DNA of 64,000 bases from Melanocharis versteri (lineage: Eukaryota; Chordata; Aves; Passeriformes; Melanocharitidae). Below the pieces are notes generated by a model. That model was given only the letters and a program-made list of their open reading frames with translations. It had not been told where the DNA came from and made no database searches. Where the stretch lies: positions 258,740 through 322,739 of the forward strand of contig VZTG01006295.1 of assembly GCA_013397845.1 (NCBI GenBank), given 5' to 3'. A program made the translations under genes and the position numbers. Numbering within the stretch: position 1 is the first letter of the stretch; each line of letters begins with the position of its first letter. Positions 37,101 through 49,100 of the stretch are shown piece by piece.

Positions 37101-40100
37101 TATATTTGTAATTTATCTTCGCCACAGCTTCCTGGAAATGATGGAAGCCCGAAGTCAAGGACACACATCACCACTAGCAACGAACGGGCAGAGCCCCTCC
37201 TCGGGCTCCCAGTCACCCATTGTACCGCCGAGCTCCACATCGACAGGCAGCTCCAGCCCCGGCACCCCGCAGCCGCCACTGCCGCTTGTCACGAGCTCCA
37301 CCATCTCTCCTGACCTCGCCCTATCCTTCTCGCCAGTGCCTGTGCCCGAGGCCCCGCAGCCCCCTGCACCCACCGCAGCTCCTGCAGCCGCCCCGGCCGC
37401 AGCCCCCCCGCCCAAACGTGGCATCATCGCGCGCCTCTTCGGGACATCCCCTGCAGCCGAGCCCACTCCTCCCCAGCCAGGTAGGTGCTGGTGCCCTGCA
37501 GGATGTGACCCATGGGCCTTCCAGTTTTCATTTCATTTTTTTCCCTGTGAGAGGCTGAGCAGACAGGTGTCTGAAGGCCACAGGCACCATGCGTGTGCAG
37601 TGGGTGTCCAGGGAAAGTTGGGCTATCATTCTCTATTTTGTCCTGATCAGCATTTTGGTTTGTCTCTGTGCTGGATGGTTACTGTGCCCAGTCAGCTGGG
37701 TGGTGGCTGTGGCATGCTTAAGAGGAAGATCCTGAACACACAGGAGACACTAATAAAATAAATAAAATGTCAGGTTCTTACCAGGAGCAAAAATACCTCT
37801 TGAATAGCAAAAAAAATGGCTAGATAAGCTATTTGAAGTGCAGTCCTTGCACACGTGTGGCAGTCCGGAGGGGCTCCTGCACGTTACAGAGAGAAGCAGA
37901 CTGCTGGAGTGCTGGGTTTAAAGGTTGTTCAGGCAGAAATGGTCACGTAGGTCCAGGCTCCACAGCAGATCCCCCTCTGGGGAAATCCGCTCCTTCAGAG
38001 CAGGTCTGGGAGGAGGGAGCCCTCAGCTGCTGCCTCAGCACTGGTAGCTGGCAGAGCAGCTCAGCCCTTGGTCCAGACTCTGCCGGACAGAGTGCCAGGG
38101 CAGAGGCATCAAGGGTTTGTTGCACGTAATTTTACTGATCTGGACCATAATTTGCCTGTCACATTCACTTTGTTTGCAGAGCTAACTGGAGCTGCAGAGC
38201 TGGCACTGCCTAAAAATCATGACATGGTTTGAGTCACCCTTTGGAAATACCTTCCTTCTCACACTGGCTCACAGTGCTCCTGAGACACACACAGAGAGAA
38301 AGGAGGAGGTGCTGGGAACACGGGTTGCAATTTCAGATGTTGAAATGGTCTGGTTTTAGATCTGCACGCAGTGTTCTGCATCCTGTGCCTCTTCCCAGAT
38401 ATGACACAATGCACCCATTTTGGTTTGTTTATGACTCTTCCTACCCAGAAAAAACAAAACAAAAACCAAAGAGGAGCAGATGTTAGAAATTCCTTGTCAA
38501 TAAAAAAAACCTTTGTCATTTTGATCTGTAGAGAAGAAAAAGACAAGTAGTCTACTACCAGTGTTACAGTGATTTGGTTTGGGGTTTCTCCTTTTCTTCT
38601 CTTTTTTTAACTCTTTCTTAGCTTGGCAGCCGTTTTGGGCTTGTGGCTTTCAGCCCTGATATCTTGGAATTCTTGGGGATGGTTGCAAAAGGCAGCCGGG
38701 AAGAGCTGATGTGTCAATGTTGCAAGGTTTCGGTAGTGTGCCAAGGGCCTGCACCTCCACTGGAATGTACCCAGGGACCAGTTCACTGGGAAGCAGCTGA
38801 AAAATCATTGTTACCAAGTAATACTTGGTTTTTTTGGGAGCTGCTATTTAAGCTTTCTCGTGAAGTCTTGGAGTAGTAATTCTTTTGGCTGTGGTTTAGC
38901 TTACACCAATGCTACTCTGTGGCATTAGTGGTAGTGTTGGTATGCAAAAGTGTTCTGAAAGTTGTGCTAAGGAGAGCAAAATCTAGAAAAAAAAGACACA
39001 AGTCATGTTTTACCCAAAAGAAAAGAGTCTAGATGTGAAGTGCAGCATGAGTAGAGGAAAAAGATTGAGTATTGCAAATTCTGGAAAGGTTAATCACTTC
39101 AGGCTTCTCAGTTATGCTAATCTCATGAGTTTTCATCCTGATACCTTGAAGATGAGTAAAGGTGTTTCTACAAATAAACTGTATTAAAGTCAGTCTCTAT
39201 TTGAGGTAGCTCTTGAGCTTTTGTTTACGCAGAACATCTAAAAGCACAATGTGAACAATTCTGCCTTGGACAGTTACAGCTGAAAAAAGCAAGAGGATAG
39301 GAGAGGGTGAACTGAACAGTCTGGAAAAGGTGAGAGAATAGTGAAGGGACATCCCCCAGGAGCAGTGCACATAGCACAGGTGTAATAAAACCTGTGGTAC
39401 AGTCAGTCATAGCATTCCCTGGAGAGCAGAGCTAGCCCTTGCCAGAGAGGTTTTCAGTCTGTCTGAGAACTTGGGTCAGCCTGGTGCATTCTAAACCACA
39501 GCAGCCGTGGTCTGTGAGTGCCTTCATGTCAGACTCTGGGCCGTTTTATATCCTGTTCATAACCTTCCTCTTCCCTCGTTGTGGAGCCAAAGTCCTGCCT
39601 CGTGCCTGCTGCCACCCTGGGCAGCACAGATCTGGAAAAAGCCAATTTCTGTCTTGCTTGTGGTGACACCTGCATTTTATGACTCCTGTCACTAATGTAG
39701 ATCCTGCTGCTGCCACTCCTCCCCCCCACCCTGCAGCCCCTGCCAAGATACAGAGCGTGGAGGACTTTGTTCCGGAGGACAGCCTGGACCACAGCTTTCT
39801 GGAAGACCCAGCACCGCAAAAAGACAAAGGGAAACCACAGGCCAAACACCGTGTGGATAGTGAAAGGTAAGGAAAGGAGGGTGGAGGGGGGGTGCACAGG
39901 GACACACCTGGATGTGCAGCCTGGCTAACGTGGTGCAACCATTCAGTGATTCCAGAGCAGTTAGCTGCCCCAGAGGCTTTCTGGCTGTGCTATGGTCAGT
40001 CGTAGCATTCACTGTTTCCCATTTAGAGACAGACACTGCTCCTGGGAAGGAGGGACAGCAGGAAGAGCAGATTATGACCTTCCTAGTGTTGCTGTCTTGC

Positions 40101-43100
40101 TTTGTGCTCAGGTTAAACCACTGGGTCCTTTGGGTCAGGAAGGGATTTTCCTTCTGGCCAAACACACCAAATCGTTTGAGATATTTTCCTTCCGGAACAT
40201 AGTGTACTTTGCAGGAATATTATGTTTTCCTTAATGAATATTTTCCTTCTGCAGAGGCACAAAGTATGGCCAAGCTCTTCTGTGACCTGGTAATGTAATT
40301 TCTGAAGCACTATAAAGGGGTTTGGGGGTTCATGGAGGACACTTGGGGACACTCCATAGCTCTGTGGGATTCTGGAAGAAAGGATGGAGAAGGTCATGCT
40401 CCTTTAGGAGTGTCACTGCATGGTTGCCTGCAGAATCCAAAAAATTCTTAGGAGGTGCCTTTCTTTTTCTCTGTGTGTAGTGTTTCTTCCCAGCATTTTT
40501 TCACTAAATTGGAGACACAGATTTTATGGATGATATGGAATGGGTTGGATATTCACATCCAGAGAGTAGTGATCTATGGCTCAATGTCCAGTTGAAGGTG
40601 GGTGGTGTCCCTCAGGATCTGTACTGGGACATGGACTTCATCCATGACACAGGGGGATCAAGGGCACCCTCAGCAGGTTTATCAACAACACCAAGCTGAG
40701 TGGTGTGGGTGACACTCCTGAAGGACAGGATGTCATCCAGAGCCTGGAAAACATGAGAAGTGGCCCATGGGAGCCTCATGAGGTTCGCCAAGGCCAACCT
40801 CAAGTTGCTGCACCTGGGTTGGGGCAACCTCTGGAATCAGTCCAGGCTGGAGGGTGAAAGGATTGAGAGCAGCCCTAGGGAGAAGGTCTTGGGGGTGCTG
40901 GTGGATGAGAGCTGGACCTGCCCCAGCCCTGAAACTCCCCATGCCCTGGGCTGATCCCCAGTGTGGGCAGCAGGGGAGGGAAGTTCTGCCCTGCTCAGGT
41001 GAGACCCCACCTCTAGAGCTGCCTCCAGCCCTGAGGGCTAGCAGCAGGAGGATATAGAGCTGCTGTAGAGAGTCCAGAGGAGGCCACAGAGATGCTCTAA
41101 GGCCTGGAGCCCCTCTGCTCTGGAGCCAGGCTGGAAGAGCTGGGGGTGCTCACTGGGAGAAGAGAGGGCTCTGGGGAGACCTTATTGCGGCCTTTCAGTA
41201 TTTAAGGGAAGATGAGGACAGAGGTTTTAGCAGGGCCTATTGCAATAGGACAAGAAATGGTGGTTTTAAACTAAAAGAGAGGAGATTCAGACTAGGTATA
41301 AGGAAGAAGTTTTTTACAACGAGGGTGGTGAGGCCCTGGCACAGGTTGCCCAGAGACGTGGTGGATGCCTCATCCCTAGAAACATTCCCAGTCAGGCTGG
41401 ATGGGGCTCTGAGCAACCTGATCCAGTTGAAAATGTCCCTGCTCAGTGCAGGGGTTTGGGACAAGCTGAGCTTTAAGGTCCCTTCCAACCCAAACCAGTC
41501 TGTGATTCTATAATTATCTCCTCCAAATGGCAGAGCTGTGCTTATGCCATAAGCTGGATTTTCTTTTTTTTTTTTTCCTCTTTTTTTCTTTCCCTGGCTT
41601 TGATGTTTTTTAACCAAAAGAAAGGGAAAAGGGATTGTGTATACTGAGCTGCTCAGCCAAGAGGATGTGCAGCGAGCTGTCTGAAAGCAGACTGTCTCTT
41701 AAGAGGTGACCTAAGCATACTCTCAGGCTCTGTATCCCTTTGCTCAGAATATTCCTTGCCTGCTGCCTCTTGTCATCAACACTGGGTTAACCAGGAGAGT
41801 AATTAAGCGCTGACACTGCTCATCTGTGAATGTGGCGGATTCTGCATCTTTTGACATCTTTATCGTGATCCAGTGTTCTCTACTTCAATCACAGCAACTT
41901 TAAACCAGTGCTGTGTGTGAGGCTGTGTAATGCAGGTCAGCCTGAATCATCATCCCTTGTGATGGCAGAACACGTGGATGTTTTACTAAAAAAAAAAAAA
42001 AACAAAAAAAACCAGCAAGAAAAGAGTGGTGGTTGCTGGCAGCATGCTGGCCTACAAAGCATCTTGCTTGTGGCTGTGGCAGAGCTGAGATATTTTTCTG
42101 GGTTTAACAAGGAATTGGCAGAAGAGCCAAGCCTTACCTTCTGAGGAACTGGGTCCTGAGGTGCCTCAGAGCTCTGGAGCAGCAGTTCTACTGTGGGCAG
42201 GAGGCTGATCCTTCACAAAGGCTTCTCTGCTCCAGGGTGTCGGTGTGGAGATGCAAATAGGTGTTAAAATGTATAAAAAGTCAAACGTCGCACAGGGGTG
42301 CGAGAACCCTGCTCCTTGGTTTAGAGTTCATCCTTTGCTCACAGTGATACCCAGTGCAGTCGCAACAGCTCTGTTTCCCCAGGAAAAGACCTTGCAGCGC
42401 ATCCCTGCAAATTCACATGCTTGTTATTCCTCTGCAACCTAGCATCCATGGCTTGGTCTGGTTTCTTTTATATATCACACAGTTTTCTCCATGGTCTGGC
42501 AATTTTCCATTCTGTTTCTTGCCAAAAAGGCCCTACTAGAATAAGCCAGATGTGCAGAAATTCAGAGATGCAGATGTGGTTCTTACCATCACCTGCAATA
42601 ACTGTTTTCTTTTAGGATGCCGGTTACAGCCCCGTGGTAGCCAGGAACAACATTCTAGTTCTGTAAGCACTGTTCTTGATAATCAGCTTCTGCTGCAGTG
42701 AGGAGGTGGTTGTAATTCCCACAAAATCTGCTGCAGAAATCTGTCTCTGACCTAAAGAACACAGTAAATCTGTGAAATCACTCAAACCTTGGGGAGATTT
42801 TATTGGTTTTAAAAAATAGAATCCTGGAAGCTGCTTTTCCCCTGTATGTGAGTGAGGAACAAGGCCTGAGAATGTCTCAGCAAGATGCGTTCAGGTCTCG
42901 TGGTCATTTTGAAGCAGATACCTGAGTGTTGAACTTACACAGCTCACCAGCATGCCTGGGTGTGCTGGAGCCAAGGGTGAGCTCCAGAACTGAAGTGTCA
43001 TTGAAGATGTGGCAGAAGAATGGGCCATGTTTTGAGAATTTGTGAAATTACTTCTCCTACCCAAATAAGAGGAATTGCCTCAGTGACTGTGAGCAGGAGT

Positions 43101-46100
43101 CCTGCAGGGAGCTCCGAGAACGCCTCGGTGCACTGAGGTTCCATGTGTGGAGCAGAGATACATTCACTGGGTTGGAAGGCAGCTTGGGGGTCATCCAGTT
43201 CAACCTCCCCCTCATCCTGGGCCACTCAGAACTGGTTTCCCAGAACCGTTTCCAGACGGTTTTTTAATATCTCCGTGGATGGAGAATCCACAACCTCTCT
43301 GGCAACCTGGGCCAGTGCTCAAGCATGCTCTCAGTGGAAAAAGTGTTTCCTGATGTTCCTGATGTTTCCTGAGTTTCAGTTTGTGTCCCTTGCCTTTTGT
43401 CCTGGCACTGGGCAGCACCAAAAAGAGCCTGTTTCCGTCTTCTTTGTACCTCCTTCAGTTGTTTAAATATGTTTATAAGGTCTCCCGAAGGCTCCTCCAG
43501 GTTAAGCAGTCCTGGCTTTCATGTGGGAGAGCCCTTCCTGATGTGAGCAATGCTCCAGTCAGTTAATCATCCTCATGGCCCTTCACTGGACTCACTCTCT
43601 CTGCTGTGCCCATGCCTCTCTTTACTGAGGAGCACCCAGAGCTGGACACAAGACTCCAGCTGTGGCCTCACCAGTGCAGAGCAGAGGGGCAGGATCGCCT
43701 CCCTGACCTGTTGGCTGAGTCCTTTGCCTCATCAAGACCAGGACACCATTTGCCTTCTTGGCAGCAGGGGCACCTTGTTCAACTTGGCATGCCCCAGGCC
43801 TGCGGTGGAGTCCTGGGTTTTGTTCAATGGCATGTTGTGGTTCTCTGACTTGCAGTAGAGAACTCCTCAAATCAGTTTCTTTACCGGTTAATTAGGAAGG
43901 TATTTCAATCTCCCAATTGCTGTTTCAGAACTTAATTTGCTGCTCTTTAACCTGATGCCCTGAGCCAGCCATGGATGTGAGTGCACCAGAGGACCTAATG
44001 TGGCTCCAAAGCATCTCGCCCTTGGCTCCTGCTGGGTCAGGCTGGCCTAGGTCCATGGGGAGGCTGGAGGTGTCTTAAAGCCAGTTTATGCTTTACCTGA
44101 CAGCGTTCCTGATCTTTCTTTTCTGCATCCTTAGACGTTTATCTTAGACATGGATTTGATTTCCGTGTCCTTAATATCTGAAGGGCTTTGAAGTGGTTCT
44201 TTGCTTTTATGGATCTGTTATGGATTCCGTGGTGCCCAGCTGCACTAGCCCAAGGGAGGGAAGCCAAGGTTCACAGCAGAAGACCAGCATCTCCTAGAAC
44301 AGACATGCAGGCTGATCCCGCAGCATGGGATTCCCTCAGCTTACCTGTTTTATTAGAGCTTGGGTTTTTTTCTCTTTCTTTAGCCCCAAAAAAGGATGTG
44401 GCAAGAGCCCTTGAGCTTCTGGGGCTGCAGGAATATGGCCCAGCCAGGTTTGAAGCTGTGAGCTCAGGTTGCACCAGGGTTTGTTTCCTCCCCGGCAGCC
44501 AATCTGTGACACACCAGAGGCTCACAGAGGACACCCCAGCACACTCTGTAGTCACTATCTCAGAGCAGACCTCAGTGAGCAGCATCATTTTTGGGGGGTT
44601 ACCTGCACCTGCAGACATGCTGGCTCAGTGCTCACTCCAGCTTGGCAGTGCTTCAAGGGCTGGAGGGAGCGGTGCAACGTGCTTGGGTTTGCATGCTTTG
44701 CCTTCCTTCCAGCTGGAACCTCAGGACCACAAGCTGATCCTAGTTTTGCCTTGTCAGAGCCTGTTTATACTGCAGCAGTGATTTTCCTGATGTATATTCA
44801 CTCCAGTGCTCTGCTCTTACGCTGTCACTCAGCGATCTTTGTTGGCTGGAGATGGAGGCAGGGTTCTCACTGCGAAGGGATGTGACCTACTTTGGAGGGG
44901 GGGTGTATGCATGGGGGTGTTCCATTCGGACTGGGAAAGCTGGAGAGGCTGCAGGTCCATGTGGAGTGTGGAAGGACAGTGGCAGCAATCTCTTAAGAGC
45001 CCCTGTGACTAATAGAGCAGTCATGTGTTAAAGAAAGGCAGTGTCTCTAGTTTAGAATAATATCCTGCCATTTTTAGGATGCAACTCCATTTTCTTTTCA
45101 GTGCATTTCAAGAGGAAACCTTGCCAGTGCTTTGAAAACCTCAGGAATCACTCACTTGTCATTCCTTCAGCCTTGGGGGCTGCTTGGGCACCAGTTTTCC
45201 TCTCCTTTGTGTGACTGGGCTGTGTGCCTGCGTCCTGGCATGGTGTGAGAGCAGCAGTGTTAGTGATGAAGGGGCTCTTGAGCAGCCTGGCCCTGCTCAG
45301 TTGGGCACCAAGAGCAGGTCCTGAGAGCAGAGGGAGGGCTGATGCTGGCCCTGGTCTTAGCACTCCAGTCCAGACAAGCACTGGTTGTGATCACTCTGTG
45401 CTCACCGGGTGTCATCGGCGTGGTGTCCCATAGTAACAACTCCATTGTCTGTTGGCAGATGTATTAACTCTTTAAAACTATCTTGTGAAGCAGTATCCAG
45501 CCATATGGAGGAGCCAGAGTGAGCAGTTGCCGTCATCCTGACTGTGTTTAGGGTATTTCTTATCTCACCAGCACACCATACTCCATTGTCTTCCAGTGCT
45601 TGTCCTGTGCTAGTGACTGGGAGCACCACCTCCTTCCAGTTTAAGGATTTTAGGGTTTTGTTTATGTCTCTACAATCTAATCTGTTCCAAGCTATAATAT
45701 GGTTTTTGTCTCTGCGTAAAAATGAAGGCTGTGCTTGTACAATCCAGGTGGCATCATAAAAAAGGGCAGTGACTTGTGTCTGGGGTTATCAGGAAGGAGC
45801 TGGGTGTCTCCTGTGGATGAAACAAATAGAACAAGGAAAGGTGATGCAAAGGCTCATCAGCTGAGCCTGGGAAAAATATCTGTATTCCTAACATGAGCAA
45901 ATTTTTCAGAAAGTGTTAAAATTGAGTCCTGGGGATATTCAGACAAGAATCCTCAATTTCAGCTGCAAAGCTCTCTCAAGTTGCCTCTGAGCTGAGTCCA
46001 CAGAACTGTGCTACATCCAGGGAGGCTGACAGACTCCCAGCTCTGGCAGTGTGTCCTTAGGTTAATTTAATTTGGGCAATGTTAAAGCATGGCTATGATG

Positions 46101-49100
46101 TCTGTGTATCTGCCTGCTTCAGGGAGCACCGCAGAAACAGAAATGATTCCAGGAAGCTAATAGCTGCCTGTGAACTCCCTTAGCAGTGACAGTGTGTATG
46201 GTCAGGTTTAGTAACAGGATGTGGGGATGAAGACAGGCAGTTCCCATGGTTTGACTGACTGATCCTTGCGTGGTGGATGGAGCTCCGTGTTCTGATGGAG
46301 CTGAGACCGCAGGCTGCTCTGTAGCACTGAAGGCTCACCTTCTCCAGCCACTCACTTCCGGCTTGAGGGGCAGCAGCTGCTGTGTGACACATCCTGCTGT
46401 GGCCCTTTTGGTGCAGGGCTCGTGCCACTGCTGCAGCCTGTGGGGAACAGGTCCAGCCTGAGCTGGGCAGTGGGCAGGGGAAGGCTGGCAGTGCACAAAA
46501 ATCACGGGATCACCAACTGGTTTGTGTTGGAAGGGACCTTAAAGCCCATTCAGTTCCACCACCAGCCATGGGCAGGGACACCTTCTGCTATCCCAGGTTA
46601 CTCCAAGCTCGGTCCAGCCTGGCCTTGGACATTTCCAGGGATCCAGGGGCAGCCACAGCTTCTCTGGGCACCCTGTCCCAGGGCCTCCCCACCCTCACAG
46701 GGAACAATTCCTTCCCAATATCCTAACCCTGCCCACCTTCAGCTTAAAGCCGTTTCCTTTGTCCTGTCCCTCCAGGTCCTTGTTCGAAGTCCCTTTCCAG
46801 CTCTGTTGGAGCCCCTTTGGGCACTGGAAGGGGCTGTAACATATCCCCGGAGCCTTCTCTTCTCCAGGCTTAGCTATCCCTGTTTTCAGCCTGTCTCCAG
46901 AGCAGAGGTGCTCCAGCCCTTTAATCATCAGCTGCCCCAGGCTGGGGGCATGTCCCCTGAAGTTGTCTGTACAAGCCAGGCCAGTCTCAGTCTCCGTGCA
47001 GGGGGAGGCAGGTCTGTCCAGCCCATCCTGGGGTGCTGTGTCTGATCACTCTCTGTGTTGCAGTGATGCAGAGGCGCCTGGAGGGAACCCCATGGTGGCA
47101 GGTTTCCAAGATGACCTGGATCTGGATGACAAAATCCCCAGCAGACCAGTGCTGGCAGCAGAACGGGTGCCCAGCAAGAACATCACCCTCTCTAGTGAGG
47201 AGGAGGAAGAGGAAGAGGTGAAGGACTCTAAGTTCATCCTCATACCTGATGAAGACAAAAACACAGAGCAGGAAAAAAAAAGGTAGAGCACAGACTGAAG
47301 TGTGGGGTTGTGCTGGCAGACCTGGACCTCTCCTCGGTCCTGCCACTGACTGTGTGTGGCCTCTGGGAAGTCTTGGTGTCTGTGTCTGCCTGTTTCAGCT
47401 GTGAGCTGGGGCTGTAGTTACTATAGGTGTAACTGCTGTGTGCGATGCGTCCTGCCCCATGCCTTGGAGCACGGCGCTCCTGTGCCACTGGGATGGTTCT
47501 GCATGGGAATATCTGCCTGCTTTTCCTCAAATTTGAACGAGAGCCTGGAACTGAGCACCAGAGTGGCTGTTTGTGGTGGTGTGGGGACGAGAGAGGAGTC
47601 AAGTCTTGAGTGAAGGGAGTGGAATCACTCACCACACCCTATGCTGGGGGATGAGCTGGGTCATGTTCTCCACATACCACATCCTGTGGGGTGAGGGTTA
47701 GGGTTAGGGTTAGGGTTAGGGTTAGGGACATGAGGGTTATCGTCAGCCTGACTGGTGCGTTTGACCTCACACCCCTATAGGATGCACTGCCTTTCCCAGT
47801 GGGATGCACAATGCAGCCCTCGAGGCAGGCTCAGCTGTTAACTGTGCTTTGCTCCACAGAATAGGGGTGGACAGGCACTGACAACTTGTTTCTTCTCAGG
47901 TCTTCCAGAAATTCTCTGAAACCCCAGAGTGAAGCAATTTTGACCAAAGCAACTGACCCGAAGCCTGCTGACAGTTTACCTCCCCGTTCTGGGTCTGAAC
48001 GAAAGAGCAGCAGCGAGGGCAACACGAGCTTGGAAGCTCCTGCTGCTGCCCCCACAGCAGCAGCCCAGGCCTCAAAGGCCTCTGCCCAAAGCAAAGGACT
48101 TGCTTCCAAGCAGAAAGCGGTCAAAGAGGAGAAGCCTGAGGAGTCTGACAGTGATCAAGAGGGACCAATAGCTACTCAGATGCTCTCATTTGTTATGGAT
48201 GACCCAGACTTTGAAAGTGAGGATTCTGACACCCAGAAGAAAAAAATGGTAAATAATAAGCCCATGTTGCTGTGAGCTGTGCCGAGCTGAGCTGGAAGGG
48301 TTGAGGCGTCTCCCTGAGCAGAGCCTTCATCTGCTCTCTCCTCCCTCAGCAGCAGTTGCAGCAAGGCAGGTGCTAAGCAACCTGCAGAGATTGATGTGAG
48401 CACAAACCTAGCAATGCTCTGAGTGTGGAAGCCATGTGGGAGCAAGAACCCCATAGAATCACAGATCCATAGAATACCCTGAGTTGGAAGGGACCCAGAA
48501 GAATTATTGAGTCCAGCTCCTGTCCCTGCACAGACACCCCAACAGCCCCACCCTGTGCATCCCTGGCAGTGCTGTCCAAACGCTCCTGGAGCTCTGGCAG
48601 CCTCGGGGCCGTGCCCATTCCCTGGGGAGCCTGGGCAGTGCCCAGCACCCTCTGGGGGAAGAGCCTTTTCGTAATATCCAGCCTAGACCTTCCCTGACAT
48701 GAGGTTTGTGTTTACAAACACAAACAAGATTTGTGCTTGTGTGTTTTACTGTGCTGTTTATTCTCAGCCAGTCTAGAAGTGTGGGAGGTACAAAATAAAA
48801 AGCTACTGGGTTTTCACCTGAACTTTAACATGCAGGAGAGTGTCTGCCAGAAAGAGTGAGCTCCTTGCTGTTAATCCAGCAATAAAAAAGCCATCACAAA
48901 ATTTGCTTGGCAAAGCTTAAAGGGAAGAAGGAAGGTCTGCTTGGGAAGGACTTTCCAGGACAGCAGAGGTAGCTGTAAGGTCTGTGACATTCAGCACGTG
49001 CCGGCAGGTGTCTGCTCAAACACAGGATACTCCAGGAGTCCCCTCACACCTCCCTTGTATTACAGGTGGAGAAAACACTTCTCCTGCCCCTCTTCTCTGA

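Larger units (their letters stand above)
27666..37127 (+). other. RABL6: RABL6 intron 8 (9.5 kb, repeat-rich)
   Basis: The largest intron. It contains CR1 pieces at 29029-29152 (+), 30225-30613 (-), 31335-31445 (-) and 36380-37090 (+, split by an LTR). It also has a CpG-rich hairpin with an N near 28700 and a minus-strand open stretch near 33400-33900 of unknown origin. No coding exon was recognised. Confidence 0.8.
39867..47063 (+). other. RABL6: RABL6 intron 10 (7.2 kb, repeat-rich)
   Basis: Holds three large CR1 copies, at 40545-41512 (+), 43167-43850 (-) and 46496-46930 (-). It also has a pyrimidine tract near 41564-41595, an A-run at 41988-42010, and a minus-strand open stretch at 45402-45785 of unknown origin. 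Confidence 0.8.

Noticed and set aside
46422..47045. 207-codon + frame before exon 11
   Set aside because: Mostly antisense CR1 sequence.
47698..47727. A chromosome end or telomere
   Set aside because: Only five units, in the middle of an intact gene's intron.
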